Shown: positions 55,603-64,000 of the stretch, one piece after another | Layout of the letters: each line of letters starts with the position of its first letter | How positions within the stretch are numbered: the stretch's first letter is position 1 | Assembly: GCF_003591655.1 (NCBI RefSeq) | Contig: NZ_QVRA01000014.1 | Coordinates: 1-64,000, forward strand | DNA length: 64,000 bases | Origin: Sphingobium terrigena | GTDB lineage: Bacteria > Pseudomonadota > Alphaproteobacteria > Sphingomonadales > Sphingomonadaceae | Direction: 5' to 3' | Notes under the pieces: generated by a model | Told to the model about the DNA's origin: nothing | Database searches by the model: none | What the model saw: the letters and a program-made list of their open reading frames with translations, nothing else | Position numbers and translations under genes: made by a program

Positions 55603-56678
55603 GCGTCTTTCGCCTCACCATGCTGCCCGCAAGCGAGGGCGACTGTCTGATCCTGAGCTATGGGCCGTCCGAGAAGGAGCTTCGGCACATCGTGGTCGAT
55701 GGTGGGCGCAAGGCAACCTGGCCAGCGCTCTCGGACCGGCTCAAGACCATCGCGGCGCGCGGAGAACAGGTTGAGCTGTTGCTCCTGACCCATATCGACG
55801 CCGATCACATCGATGGCCTGCTTGAACTGGCCGAGGACCCGGCGCCGCCTCTGATTCCCAAGGCGGTCTGGTACAATGGCTTCGATCAGCTGGGGACCCT
55901 TACCCCTGCTGGAGGGCTCCAACCTTTCGGTTTCCGGGCTGGTGACGACTATAGCAAGGCATTGGCCAAGCTTGGCTGGCCGGTGAACGCCGCGTTCGGC
56001 GGAAATGCGATATTCCTCGATGGCAAGCCTGAGCCTTTCGACTTTGCCGGCCTCACGTTGACGCTCCTGTCGCCTGACACAGGAAAGCTGGAAGCTTTGC
56101 GAACGCAATGGCAAAAATGGCGCGATCCCAAGCCCGCTGCCGGTCCGGGCACGGTGGCGGCTGCCGGGATCGAGGCATTTGGCAAGCGCCCCTTCCCCGC
56201 CGTGCTCGACGTCGAAAAGCTCTACAAGGCGAGTAGCCTCGATAAGACCGCGCCGAATGGTTCCAGTATCGCGATCATCGCGGAATATGCAGGCCGGCGG
56301 GTGCTTCTGGGCGCCGATGCCCATCCTGACCTGATTCTCAAGAGCCTCGAGGCGCTGATGGACGGGCATGGCCCTTGTCACATCGACCTCGTCAAACTGC
56401 CCCATCATGGCAGCCGCGCGAACGTCACCAAGGAAATACTGGAGCTTCTCGATTGCGGCCGCTTCGCGATCTCGACCAGCGGCGCCGTCTTCGGCCACCC
56501 CGATCCCGAAGCGATCGCCAGGATCCTGAAGTTCTGCCCGGTCGATGAGCGCATCCTATACTTCAATTATGCGAGCGAGCGTACCACACCCTGGAATGCC
56601 GAGGATCTGAGAACCCAGTACAACTATTCCTGCGCATTCCCTTCGGACCCGGCGGGAGGGATTTCCATAGATGTCTAG
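55599..56678 (+). CDS. Metallo-beta-lactamase-fold hydrolase of the operon
   Basis: This 359-aa protein has the MBL metal motif HIDADH (65-70) after the strand HIVVDGG. A second metal region lies at LLGADAH and a C-terminal LPHHGSRAN is typical of ComEC/Rec2-type and related MBL nucleases or hydrolases. It overlaps the previous gene by 4 nt and ends the operon. It may act on a nucleic acid, a nucleotide signal or a lipid. No signal peptide is present, unlike in the second MBL gene nearby. Confidence 0.85.
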   Translation: MSVFRLTMLPASEGDCLILSYGPSEKELRHIVVDGGRKATWPALSDRLKTIAARGEQVELLLLTHIDADHIDGLLELAEDPAPPLIPKAVWYNGFDQLGTLTPAGGLQPFGFRAGDDYSKALAKLGWPVNAAFGGNAIFLDGKPEPFDFAGLTLTLLSPDTGKLEALRTQWQKWRDPKPAAGPGTVAAAGIEAFGKRPFPAVLDVEKLYKASSLDKTAPNGSSIAIIAEYAGRRVLLGADAHPDLILKSLEALMDGHGPCHIDLVKLPHHGSRANVTKEILELLDCGRFAISTSGAVFGHPDPEAIARILKFCPVDERILYFNYASERTTPWNAEDLRTQYNYSCAFPSDPAGGISIDV

Positions 56679-56804
56679 GTCGACGGATGATCGGCGGACG
56701 CGCGATACGAAGCCATTGAGAGACAAGCTTTGCCGTATTGCGCTTTATGGCGCGCAGATGCCCCTGCCCCCATTCGGTTTGATCTGTCTCTCCGACGGCA
56801 AAAC

Positions 56805-58100
56805 TCAGTGCTCGGTTTTAACGGCAAACCTGCCCTGCGCATCAGCGGTAACGATGACGGTACCATCCCATCCGGTGCCAAAGACGGCCTTGTCCATCCG
56901 CATTGTCTCGAAGCTCCGCATAGCATTGGCGACACGCACGTGCTTGGCTGGCCGCGACAGGTGCACGGCGTCACGTAGCAATCGCACCGACGCGATGCGG
57001 GGGTGACCATATTGGTAGGCAGACCAGTCCTGGCGGACGCCTTCAGGGCCCATCGAGATGACGGCAATATCTGGCGAAATCGCCGCGAGAAACGGAGCGG
57101 TGGTACCGTTATCGGCACCGTGATGGCTGACCTCGACGACGTCGGTATCGAGCAATCCGGTCTCGGCATAGCGGGTCAGCGCATCGGCAATCCCAGCATT
57201 TTCTAGGTCGCCCGGAAAGAGGAACGATGCCTTGCCATAGTCGATACGGATGACGACGCTATGATTATTGCCGTTATCATAGTCATCTTTGCTCCACTGA
57301 GAATTGTCGGAGCGTTCTCGACCACCGGTCAGGACCCGGATCTGCGGATCGACGCCAGGACAGGCAACCGGATCGATCACCGGCCCCGCCAACCCTTGGC
57401 CGCCCGATGCACGGACATCGCGCTCCAGCACCGCTGCGCGCGGCATGGCGGGCGTGACATCACGGATATAGGCCGCCATCCAGACGGCATCCTTCGACCC
57501 TGACCCGAAGAGCCGACCGTTATCGATATAGGCACCGATCTTGTAGTTGTAGACCAACGCGCCAAGGGCCGTGTTGTGGTCAACATGGGTGTGGGTCACA
57601 TAAACCGCTGCGAGGCGACGCTGGAGATCGGTTCGCCTCGCAAAGAAGCTGTCGAGATATCGGGTCAGCAGACCGGTTGCGACAGGATCGCGCCCGCCGG
57701 CATCGATCAATATGGCAGCGCACGGAAACTCGACGAGCGTCGCATTGCCCTGATCGACATCGATATAGTGGACCTTCACCTGATCTGGTCCGCTTGGCGC
57801 CGTATCAGCGGACTCGAGCGCGAACTCGTCGGCGCGTTTCACATAGGTCCGATATACCCATCCGACACGACCGTCGCCGAGGCGGACATGATAATAGCCG
57901 CGCTCCTGCCTTCCATCGTCAAGCAACACCAGGCGTTCGCCGATAGCGGGAAAGTGCAGTCTCGGGGATGTGCTCAGTGGGTTTGCGCGTACCGTGACGT
58001 TACGAGTGACGACCAGGTCCTGCGCATCGGCGGACCATGGAACGGCAAAGGCTGCCAGAAAAGCGATGCCAGAAAACAGGATGTGAAACACATTGCGCAC
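56805..58100 (-). CDS. Secreted SH3-MBL protein (ComEC-like hydrolase)
   Basis: This protein of about 431 aa has a signal peptide (MRNVFHILFSGIAFLAAFAV with alternative starts), a bacterial SH3 domain (VTRNVTVRANPLSTSP to VGWVYRTYVKRA) and an MBL domain. The MBL domain carries THTHVDHN, FPGDLENAG and SHHGADNG. Such proteins resemble the MBL part of the competence protein ComEC and may cut DNA or other phosphodiesters outside the cell. GTG 58100 has GGGGGAG 6 nt upstream and is preferred over ATG 58124. It converges on the four-gene operon with a 126-nt gap. Confidence 0.82.
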   Translation of the reverse strand: MRNVFHILFSGIAFLAAFAVPWSADAQDLVVTRNVTVRANPLSTSPRLHFPAIGERLVLLDDGRQERGYYHVRLGDGRVGWVYRTYVKRADEFALESADTAPSGPDQVKVHYIDVDQGNATLVEFPCAAILIDAGGRDPVATGLLTRYLDSFFARRTDLQRRLAAVYVTHTHVDHNTALGALVYNYKIGAYIDNGRLFGSGSKDAVWMAAYIRDVTPAMPRAAVLERDVRASGGQGLAGPVIDPVACPGVDPQIRVLTGGRERSDNSQWSKDDYDNGNNHSVVIRIDYGKASFLFPGDLENAGIADALTRYAETGLLDTDVVEVSHHGADNGTTAPFLAAISPDIAVISMGPEGVRQDWSAYQYGHPRIASVRLLRDAVHLSRPAKHVRVANAMRSFETMRMDKAVFGTGWDGTVIVTADAQGRFAVKTEH

Positions 58101-58450
58101 GGCCAACTCCCCCGGAAGATCCACGCGAAATCCCGAGGAGGTTCTGCCATTGTGTCCAGCAGGTCAAATCAAATCCCGTCGAGATTGGCGTGTTTGCGCA
58201 GATGTCGCCGCATTCGAACAAATCGGGGCCTCGGCATCCGCTTTTCACATTTGGGCGACTTGGATAACCTCAGAATCTGTCGTTCATGCATATGCGTCAT
58301 ATAGCGGGCTTTGGGACATTCGCGACAGTCCGGTTTGGAGCGATCGGGAGTTGGAAGCTGCCACTCCAATTACGGTCTAGCGCAGACTTTTAGGGGCTAA
58401 TCAGCCAACGTGATGACGCGCGCGCCTCATCGAGACTGCGATCTGCAGGT
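58101..58450. other. Gap without a convincing gene
   Basis: These 350 bases lie between the start of the SH3-MBL gene and the end of the CoiA-like gene. Short frames here are overlapping shadows. The promoter of the SH3-MBL gene should be in the left third; nothing else is recognised. Confidence 0.5.
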
Positions 58451-60403
58451 CTACCGGCGACGAGCGCGCTTGTCGCGCTTTCGCCAGCGGTCGAGTTCGC
58501 CTCTCGCTAAATGCAGCCCAGCTTGATCAACACACACTGCCCAAGGCGACGCCTGGAGATGGCTCGAGTAATTGTTGAGAAACGGATCCGTCAGGCCTGG
58601 CCCCAGCGCCTTGTCAGCCTCTCCCTTAAGGAGGCTTCGGCATTCTGCCGCCAATGCCTGTTTCGCAGCCTTTGCGCGGCGGACCTTTCCGATCGCCTCA
58701 AGCTCGAGGAGAGCCTCGACCAGACCAGGCTCGCCATTGCGGGCCCGCCAGATCGGGGCATCAGCATCGGGCGGCACGTAGAGCCAGCTGTTGGCCTGTG
58801 TCCCGAAAACCGCCTCCGCCGCCATGCTCAGCCTGTGCCCCCGCGCGTCCGCCTCAGCCATCCGCCTGACCCGCGCCCGTTCTTCAGCACGCAGCATTGC
58901 GCCCTGGACGGGCAAGCTCAGACCCTCCGCCACTGTCTCGCCGCCGTCGACCATATGCAGGACAGCAAGCAGAGCCCCCTCAAAGGCTGACCAACGTGGT
59001 TGGTCTGCCTCAAGAAGCGCGGCGAGGCTCTGATCGAAGCCCGGGATTGGCGCCGCGGCCCAGGCTGCCTCGTCAAATCCTTGCCATTCAAAACCGGGCA
59101 GCGTGCCCATCATCCTGGCTATGATCCGATCCGTTGCCGCGCGCCTCTCAGTGCGCAGCCGCCAGCGCGCCTGCTGCCGCGCGAGCGCCTCGGCACGATC
59201 GTGATGCACCTCGAAGCCGTCGAGGCCATCGCTCTGCAACAGACCCATGGCGCACAGATAGTAGAGATAGTCCTCCACCGCCTGGCGCGGCAAGGGCAAG
59301 TCAAGCAAGTCCGGCGGCAAAGCCGCCTTCACATCGTCGGACAGCTCTGCATGGAACAGCGCGTGGATGCAGTCGTCAATCGCGCGCACGGCACTGTCCA
59401 GATTGATATGGGGGAGATAAAATTCCTCCCCGATCCGCACCTCGATCATGCGTACAAGCAGCGCCGCCTGCCAGCGGGCATTGGGCACGAGAAAACCGCA
59501 GCTCGATGTGCCGGGTAGCAGAAGATGGCAATTGTCCGGATCCTGGTTGATGGCGGCCAGCTCTGCCAGCCCGGCCGCGCATCGGCTTTTCCTAGCAGCA
59601 ACCAAGGCGCGGCGGACCTTGTCGACCTTGGCATCGCGCTCCCGTCTGGCCTTGGTGGCCCGGGCCTCTTCCGCCTGCGCGGCGCGCTCGTGACGCTTGC
59701 GCTGCGCCTCGGCCGCTGCTGCGGCGCGCTGCTCGATCAGGGCACGAAGCTTCGCCTCGGCGGCGTCCTCCTTTCTGTTATAGAGCCATGTGCGCGGCGC
59801 AGTTTCGATAAGCGCCTTTTCTATCTGCTCGCGATCGTCACTTTTGCGCCAGGCCGACAGATCAATCTCCAGCGTGGCGAGCCCGCGATCCTTCAGCTTG
59901 GCAATCTTCTCGGGCCCGCAGGCATGGGTCACATAGACCTCGACGAGCAGGCGCTGGCCGTCCCGGGTCGTCAGAACGACATCCGGGACAAGATCATCGA
60001 GTATCTTCTCCAGCTCGGCATGGGCGAAGGTGAAAAATCCCTGGCCATGAATCTGGAGCGTCTCTCGCCCGATCTGGGCACCCACAGGCGGAAGGAGGAT
60101 GCGCTTTTCGCGGCCCAGAACCTCTTTTGCCCAGATATGGGCATTGGTCTCAGCGTTACGGCCACATCCGGTCCCCTGGCCATAATGGCCGAAATGCTCG
60201 ACCTTGATCCGCCCCTTGCGCGCGATGAGGGTTCGCCCACATGCCGGGCAGGTGCACGCACAGGCGAGGCCGCGCTGTGCCTCTGAAATATGAGTGAGCG
60301 TGCCATCCACCTGCCGGCCATAGACAAGCTCGACGCCAAATGCGGCAAAAGGCCTGTGATCTGTATAGCCAAAGGGATTGATGGGAAGGGGGGCGCCGAC
60401 CAT
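58451..60403 (-). CDS. CoiA-like nuclease-domain protein
   Basis: This protein of about 650 aa has a zinc-binding CPACGRTLIARKGRIKVEHFGH segment and ETNAHIWAKEVL, which match the N-terminal CoiA region. A nuclease-like part follows (PDVVLTTRDGQRLLVEVYVTH, with D and ExK-like residues). A long charged coiled coil (residues about 230-300) follows, then an unrecognised helical C-terminal half. CoiA-like proteins occur in competence and in mobile-element and defence loci. ATG 60403 is used; a TTG at 60448 is in frame. The gene diverges from the LCAT operon with a short shared promoter. Confidence 0.7.
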   Translation of the reverse strand: MVGAPLPINPFGYTDHRPFAAFGVELVYGRQVDGTLTHISEAQRGLACACTCPACGRTLIARKGRIKVEHFGHYGQGTGCGRNAETNAHIWAKEVLGREKRILLPPVGAQIGRETLQIHGQGFFTFAHAELEKILDDLVPDVVLTTRDGQRLLVEVYVTHACGPEKIAKLKDRGLATLEIDLSAWRKSDDREQIEKALIETAPRTWLYNRKEDAAEAKLRALIEQRAAAAAEAQRKRHERAAQAEEARATKARRERDAKVDKVRRALVAARKSRCAAGLAELAAINQDPDNCHLLLPGTSSCGFLVPNARWQAALLVRMIEVRIGEEFYLPHINLDSAVRAIDDCIHALFHAELSDDVKAALPPDLLDLPLPRQAVEDYLYYLCAMGLLQSDGLDGFEVHHDRAEALARQQARWRLRTERRAATDRIIARMMGTLPGFEWQGFDEAAWAAAPIPGFDQSLAALLEADQPRWSAFEGALLAVLHMVDGGETVAEGLSLPVQGAMLRAEERARVRRMAEADARGHRLSMAAEAVFGTQANSWLYVPPDADAPIWRARNGEPGLVEALLELEAIGKVRRAKAAKQALAAECRSLLKGEADKALGPGLTDPFLNNYSSHLQASPWAVCVDQAGLHLARGELDRWRKRDKRARRR

Positions 60404-60579
60404 GCCCGATGATGACGCGTTGGCGCGACGCTGAAAAGCAAAACTCAAATAGGTGGCGCTGTGAACAAATAGTCAGGATGGATCGGAATGCGATTGCGTC
60501 TATCCTCTCTTTGAGAGATTTTCGCTGTCTGGGGATGGCGGCTTGCGTCATCGATACGAAATGGTGGGGGCCATAATTG
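60404..60579. promoter_or_regulatory. Shared promoter region of the CoiA-like gene and the LCAT operon
   Basis: This divergent spacer of 176 bp contains a small palindrome CTCTC-ttt-GAGAG at 60505-60517. Both flanking transcripts must start here. No clear sigma boxes can be assigned. Confidence 0.4.
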
Positions 60580-61950
60580 ATGCACATCGTCATCGTCATC
60601 CCGGGGATCATGGGTACTGCGCTCGAACTTCCTGCCCTCGACGGCGGAAAGAGCGAGATGGTCTGGCCGCCAACGCCGCTGGAGACAAAATTTGGCTATA
60701 AGCGCCGCGACAAGCTCGTTGATCCCAGAGTGCGCCCGACAAAGATCATCCGCCATGTGCTATGCGTCCAATTCTACAGCGGCCTGTTCGATCAGCTTGA
60801 CCATCTGGGCTTCACCGAAACCGGACAGCAGAATCGTCTGCTTGCCTTTCCATATGACTGGCGGCTCGATCTTTTTACCATAGCCGGTCAACTCGAGACA
60901 CTCATCGCAAAGGCCCATGCCGATGGCGCCACAAAAATCACGCTGGTCGCACATAGCATGGGCGGGCTTGTCACGCGGCTCATCCTCGAAGACCCCGCCA
61001 TGCAGGCCAAGCCCTGGTTCGCGGCGATCGACCAGTTCATAGCCATTGCAACTCCGCATCTGGGTGCACCGCTCGCGCTCGCCCGGGTCCTCGGCCTCGA
61101 CAGCGCCATGGGGATCAGCAAGGCCGACTTTGCCTGGATCGCAAGTCAGGATGCCTATCCGTCTGCCTATCAACTCCTGCCTGCGCCAGCCGATTTATGC
61201 TGCTGGAACCAGTCCAGCCTGACACTTGCGCCCCTCGACATTTATGATCCCGCCACTGCGGAAAAGCTCGGCCTCAAGACGGCGCTCCTCGAGCGCACGC
61301 GCGCGGTTCATGTGCGGCTCGATGCCGGCCGCCGCGCCGCCCATATCCGCTATTTCTACTTTGCTGGCAGCGGGCACCGCACGGTCACACGCGTCAATCT
61401 CTTCACAAAGGGGCTGGGGGAGCTGGACCTTCCAAGGTCAGTGGTCACCCGGACCGACGAGGCCGGAGACGGAACCGTACCCCTCACCAGCGCGCTGCCG
61501 GTCCGCGGCCAGCATCATATCGCCGTCAATGAGCATTCGACCGCATTTGCCGGCGATCCTTTTCACCGCGTCTTTGCGCGCTTGCTGGGCTTTGACGAGG
61601 GCTATGCGCTGGAGGCCGTGGGCGATGAGGCAAGGCTCACGCTCGAGGCCCCCATCATCGAAAGCGGGTCGACCATCGAGGTCGTCCTGAGCGCGATCAA
61701 CAAGGAAGGCTGCCTCACCGAGATCGACGGCACCCTCGTGCTGATGAAGAAGCCCGACATGGAAACGGACCAGGACATTGAGGCCCAACGCATACCGATA
61801 CGCTATGCAGGGGCGCCGTTCACGCGGCTCCATTTCCGCCTGAACCCCATCACTGAGCCCGGGCACTATGTCCTACAGTTCTCAGGGTCCCCCAATGTCG
61901 CCGAACCGGTCGCATTCAGCGTCTTTGCTGAAGAGCAGGATGCAAGCTGA
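60580..61950 (+). CDS. LCAT-like alpha/beta hydrolase (lipase/acyltransferase)
   Basis: This 456-aa protein starts HIVIVIPGIMGTALELP and has a lipase nucleophile in VAHSMGGLV (Ser126). A TPHLGAPLALARVLG segment, a GDGTVPLTSA loop and a late ENHST-type His region complete the lecithin:cholesterol acyltransferase-like fold. The last 80 residues form a beta-rich extension. It lacks a signal peptide and would attack lipids inside the cell. It is 3 nt from the trypsin-like gene. The ATG at 60580 is used; a TTG codon precedes it. Confidence 0.82.
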   Translation: MHIVIVIPGIMGTALELPALDGGKSEMVWPPTPLETKFGYKRRDKLVDPRVRPTKIIRHVLCVQFYSGLFDQLDHLGFTETGQQNRLLAFPYDWRLDLFTIAGQLETLIAKAHADGATKITLVAHSMGGLVTRLILEDPAMQAKPWFAAIDQFIAIATPHLGAPLALARVLGLDSAMGISKADFAWIASQDAYPSAYQLLPAPADLCCWNQSSLTLAPLDIYDPATAEKLGLKTALLERTRAVHVRLDAGRRAAHIRYFYFAGSGHRTVTRVNLFTKGLGELDLPRSVVTRTDEAGDGTVPLTSALPVRGQHHIAVNEHSTAFAGDPFHRVFARLLGFDEGYALEAVGDEARLTLEAPIIESGSTIEVVLSAINKEGCLTEIDGTLVLMKKPDMETDQDIEAQRIPIRYAGAPFTRLHFRLNPITEPGHYVLQFSGSPNVAEPVAFSVFAEEQDAS

Positions 61951-61953
61951 TCC

Positions 61954-63738
61954 ATGTGGGTGCCAGAAGATATCGAAAATGCGGTGAGGATCTATCCCGA
62001 CAAGGCCGCCCTTGCACTGGCTGCGATGCAGCTCGGTGACGCAGAGCTGCCGCTCAATGCCGCAGCGCTCAACGGGCTGGCGGCATTCTACAACGGCAAT
62101 GTGGGAAAAGCGTGGCGGACAGTCCTTGAGTCGACTGGGCGCCTCGACATATTTGCGCGCGCCCTGGCGGTTCAGGGGGTGCCGATCGACTTTTCACCGC
62201 CGCCGCCCCTGCCGCCGGGCAAGAATCTCAAAGACTTTCAGGACTTTTGCCGGCGCCTTAGCGGCTTTCATTGCCGGATCGAACGCGGCACCCAGCCTGT
62301 GGGATCGGGCGTCCTCATCGGGCCGACCTCGGTGCTGACCTCCTGGCACGTCATCACAAGCGTTGCGCCCAATGTCGCAGACCCTGCCCCGCCGCCCAGG
62401 ATCAAGGTGCGCCTCTCCGACGGCCAGGTCATGAGCGCGGTCTTCCCGCCCATTTCTTTCTCCAAATGCAGCCTCAACGAATATGCCTATAAATTACCCG
62501 TCGATGAGGCAGAGCTAGCCGGCTTCTCGGATTTTGCGGTTTTGCAGCTCGAGCGCGCGGTCGGTCCTGCCTTCGGAATGGCACGTCTCGCCAAAGCGCC
62601 CCAAGCCTATGCGAATGGTGCGCCTATCGTTGTTGTCCATTATCCCTTGGGTGTCGGTCCCGAAATCGGCCTGGGCTCTATCGGCCCCCTGCGCCGCCTG
62701 AAATCCCGGTGGTCGCATAGCGTCGGGACGGATCGCGGCTCTTCGGGCGGCGGCTGTTTCGACAGCGCTTATGCGATCATGGGAATCCACCAGGGGAGAG
62801 GGGAAACAAACCGTGGCAGGCTGGTGCCGGCAAGCTGCTTTCATGCCGATGTCGCCCGGATCGTCGCCAATGATATTGCACCGCCGCGTGTTTGGTCCCT
62901 CAATGGCTCTCCAGATGGCGAATTCATCCTAGGGCGATCGAGCTTCTTTGACGGCTTTGCGGCGGCATCGCGTGACGGACCCATTCGCGGCATTCGCGTC
63001 AAGCGTGCGGACCCGACCGCTGATACGAGCGGCCTGGCGTTCAGCTACCGTATCCTCGACCGTCTGGTCGCGCGCGACCCCTCTGCGCGCCTGTGCCGCC
63101 TCAGTTTCGAGACGCTCGTCGAAGATCTGGTCAGCTATATCGCATCGCGTGTGAAAGCCTGCGGTCTCCCGGTCGACGCGCCCGCAGCCGTAGAAGGGGT
63201 TGCCAAAGGCCAAACGCAGCCCGAGGCGATCGGGGCTGATCGCGGGCGCCGCCTCGCGCTCGCTATCAACAGCGCGCTCGAGCCAATCGACCAGCGCCTC
63301 TGGCTCTATTTCGACCATCCCGCTTTGGCATTTGGCGATGAGATACGTTCAACCCTCGAAGCCTTTGTCGATCAGCTCATTCTACTCCCACGGGTGCGGA
63401 TCGTGATTGCCGGTTTCGAGGCGGTTCCGCTGCCGGGCGCTGACTATGCCAATGCCGCCCAGGCGCGTGCCGAGAGCCGGCCGGGTCTTGTCACGGACTA
63501 TATTTCCGGCTTTGCCCCAAGCGATATCACCGCTTTTCTGAGCGATGCGTCGCTCGCTGCCGGCAAGACGCTCAGTATGGAACGCATCGCCGAACTCACC
63601 CAGCTAGCCCTCGCCGATCTTCCTCATAGCAACGGCATCTTCGCGCCCTGGCTTGCCGAACAGGCCGCCGAACGCCTGCGGCCAGCGATACGCGCGCTTT
63701 TTGCCGAGACCGCGCCTGTGCAGGCAGGCGCGCTATGA
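61954..63738 (+). CDS. Trypsin-like protease with N-terminal adaptor and C-terminal NTPase-like domain
   Basis: This 594-aa protein has three regions. Residues 1-75 form a helical domain (VRIYPDKAALALAAMQLGDAELPLNAAALN) that resembles effector-associated adaptor domains. Residues 100-310 are a trypsin-like peptidase with catalytic His132 (SWHVIT), Asp193 (FSDFAVLQL) and Ser264 in GSSGGG. Residues 340-594 (GIRVKRADPTADTSGLAFSYRILDRL, RLWLYFDHPALAFG, RIVIAGFEAVPLPG) look like a degenerate P-loop region lacking a Walker A lysine. This layout fits NTPase-coupled conflict proteases. Its stop overlaps the next ATG (ATGA). Confidence 0.82.
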   Translation: MWVPEDIENAVRIYPDKAALALAAMQLGDAELPLNAAALNGLAAFYNGNVGKAWRTVLESTGRLDIFARALAVQGVPIDFSPPPPLPPGKNLKDFQDFCRRLSGFHCRIERGTQPVGSGVLIGPTSVLTSWHVITSVAPNVADPAPPPRIKVRLSDGQVMSAVFPPISFSKCSLNEYAYKLPVDEAELAGFSDFAVLQLERAVGPAFGMARLAKAPQAYANGAPIVVVHYPLGVGPEIGLGSIGPLRRLKSRWSHSVGTDRGSSGGGCFDSAYAIMGIHQGRGETNRGRLVPASCFHADVARIVANDIAPPRVWSLNGSPDGEFILGRSSFFDGFAAASRDGPIRGIRVKRADPTADTSGLAFSYRILDRLVARDPSARLCRLSFETLVEDLVSYIASRVKACGLPVDAPAAVEGVAKGQTQPEAIGADRGRRLALAINSALEPIDQRLWLYFDHPALAFGDEIRSTLEAFVDQLILLPRVRIVIAGFEAVPLPGADYANAAQARAESRPGLVTDYISGFAPSDITAFLSDASLAAGKTLSMERIAELTQLALADLPHSNGIFAPWLAEQAAERLRPAIRALFAETAPVQAGAL

Positions 63739-64000
63739 GTGCGCTTCCTGAGGCTACGATCGCCCTTATTGATGCGGCAAAGCGCTTCGCGGCCCTGTCG
63801 GGTCGCTTCACGCCTCACGACGCGCTGCCGCGCGAAGCCCTTCAGAACCCGGGCCTTGCGGCCGTGGTTGCATCGGCCCTCGCCGAGGCCTGCGATGTCG
63901 ATCTTGATGGTACAGGACGGTGGCTGCTGCGCTCCAATGAACGCCGGTTCGTCCTTACTAGCTTGCGTGAATCCGGCGCGCTGAGCGCTGCGGTCGGGCA
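63735..64000 (+). CDS. Start of the third gene of the LCAT-trypsin operon (partial)
   Basis: The reading frame opens at ATG 63735, overlapping the protease stop, and stays open to the window end, giving 88 complete residues (MSALPEATIALIDAAKRFAA..., ending ESGALSAAV). The segment is helical and acidic with an RRFVLTSLRESG motif, which recalls the N-terminus of large STAND-type ATPases. It is not enough to name it. It is the likely sensor or ATPase of the operon. Confidence 0.75.
   Translation, partial: MSALPEATIALIDAAKRFAALSGRFTPHDALPREALQNPGLAAVVASALAEACDVDLDGTGRWLLRSNERRFVLTSLRESGALSAAVG

Noticed and set aside
56671..57006. Rightward 111-aa frame after the MBL gene
   Set aside because: It is antisense to the SH3-MBL gene and has no protein-like features.

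Overview
The window is GC-rich alphaproteobacterial DNA that most resembles a sphingomonad (Sphingobium/Sphingomonas/Novosphingobium group). This is inferred from the style of the F-type transfer genes and from a lasso peptide cluster of the isopeptidase/TonB-receptor/FecIR type. It reads as the left end and much of the interior of a large integrative conjugative element or genomic island. At position 46 lies a complete initiator tRNA-fMet. A large serine recombinase converges on it, and its last codons are the antisense of the tRNA 3' half, which is the hallmark of integration at a tRNA gene. The other attachment site, a relaxase and a coupling protein (TraI, TraD) were not found, so the element probably continues beyond 64000.

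Layout. 46-1773: tRNA-fMet and serine recombinase. 2100-5763: a three-gene ABC-three-component (ABC-3C) conflict system (nuclease-like effector, middle component, SMC-like ATPase). 6080-8973: a TfoX-N domain gene and a compact four-gene unit (RHH antitoxin, GNAT protein, HTH protein, ImmA/IrrE-type metallopeptidase). 9099-13060: a type III CBASS operon (CD-NTase, HORMA/Cap7, TRIP13-like Cap6, Cap4 nuclease-SAVED effector), followed by an unknown gene. 14253-16987: an IS110-family element and small regulatory or unknown genes. 17179-39354: an almost complete F-type type IV secretion operon on the minus strand, in transcription order DsbC-like, traA, traL, traE, traK, traB, traV, traC, three small membrane genes, traW, traU, a small gene, traN in two pieces, trbC, S26 peptidase, traF, a thioredoxin-like gene, traH, traG. 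traL carries an in-frame UGA. 39355-41373: regulatory genes and repeats. 41436-50298: a lasso peptide cluster with a 44-aa precursor, fused B1-B2 protein, cyclase, isopeptidase, TonB-dependent receptor, FecR and FecI. 50299-51902: mostly non-coding, with a strongly structured element and one small sigma-like gene.

51903-64000 holds two tightly coupled operons made of hydrolases typical of immune or conflict effectors. The first is patatin lipase, caspase-like protease, an unrecognised beta-rich protein and a metallo-beta-lactamase-fold (MBL) protein, each overlapping the next by 1-4 nt. The second is an LCAT-like alpha/beta hydrolase, a trypsin-like protease with extra domains, and a gene running off the window end. 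Between them lie an SH3-MBL protein and a CoiA-like nuclease.

Together the element carries transfer functions, several anti-phage modules and an antibiotic-type peptide cluster with its own uptake and degradation genes. The patatin-caspase-MBL operon and the LCAT-trypsin operon are the best candidates for undescribed systems. All functions are read from motifs and gene order, not from database searches.
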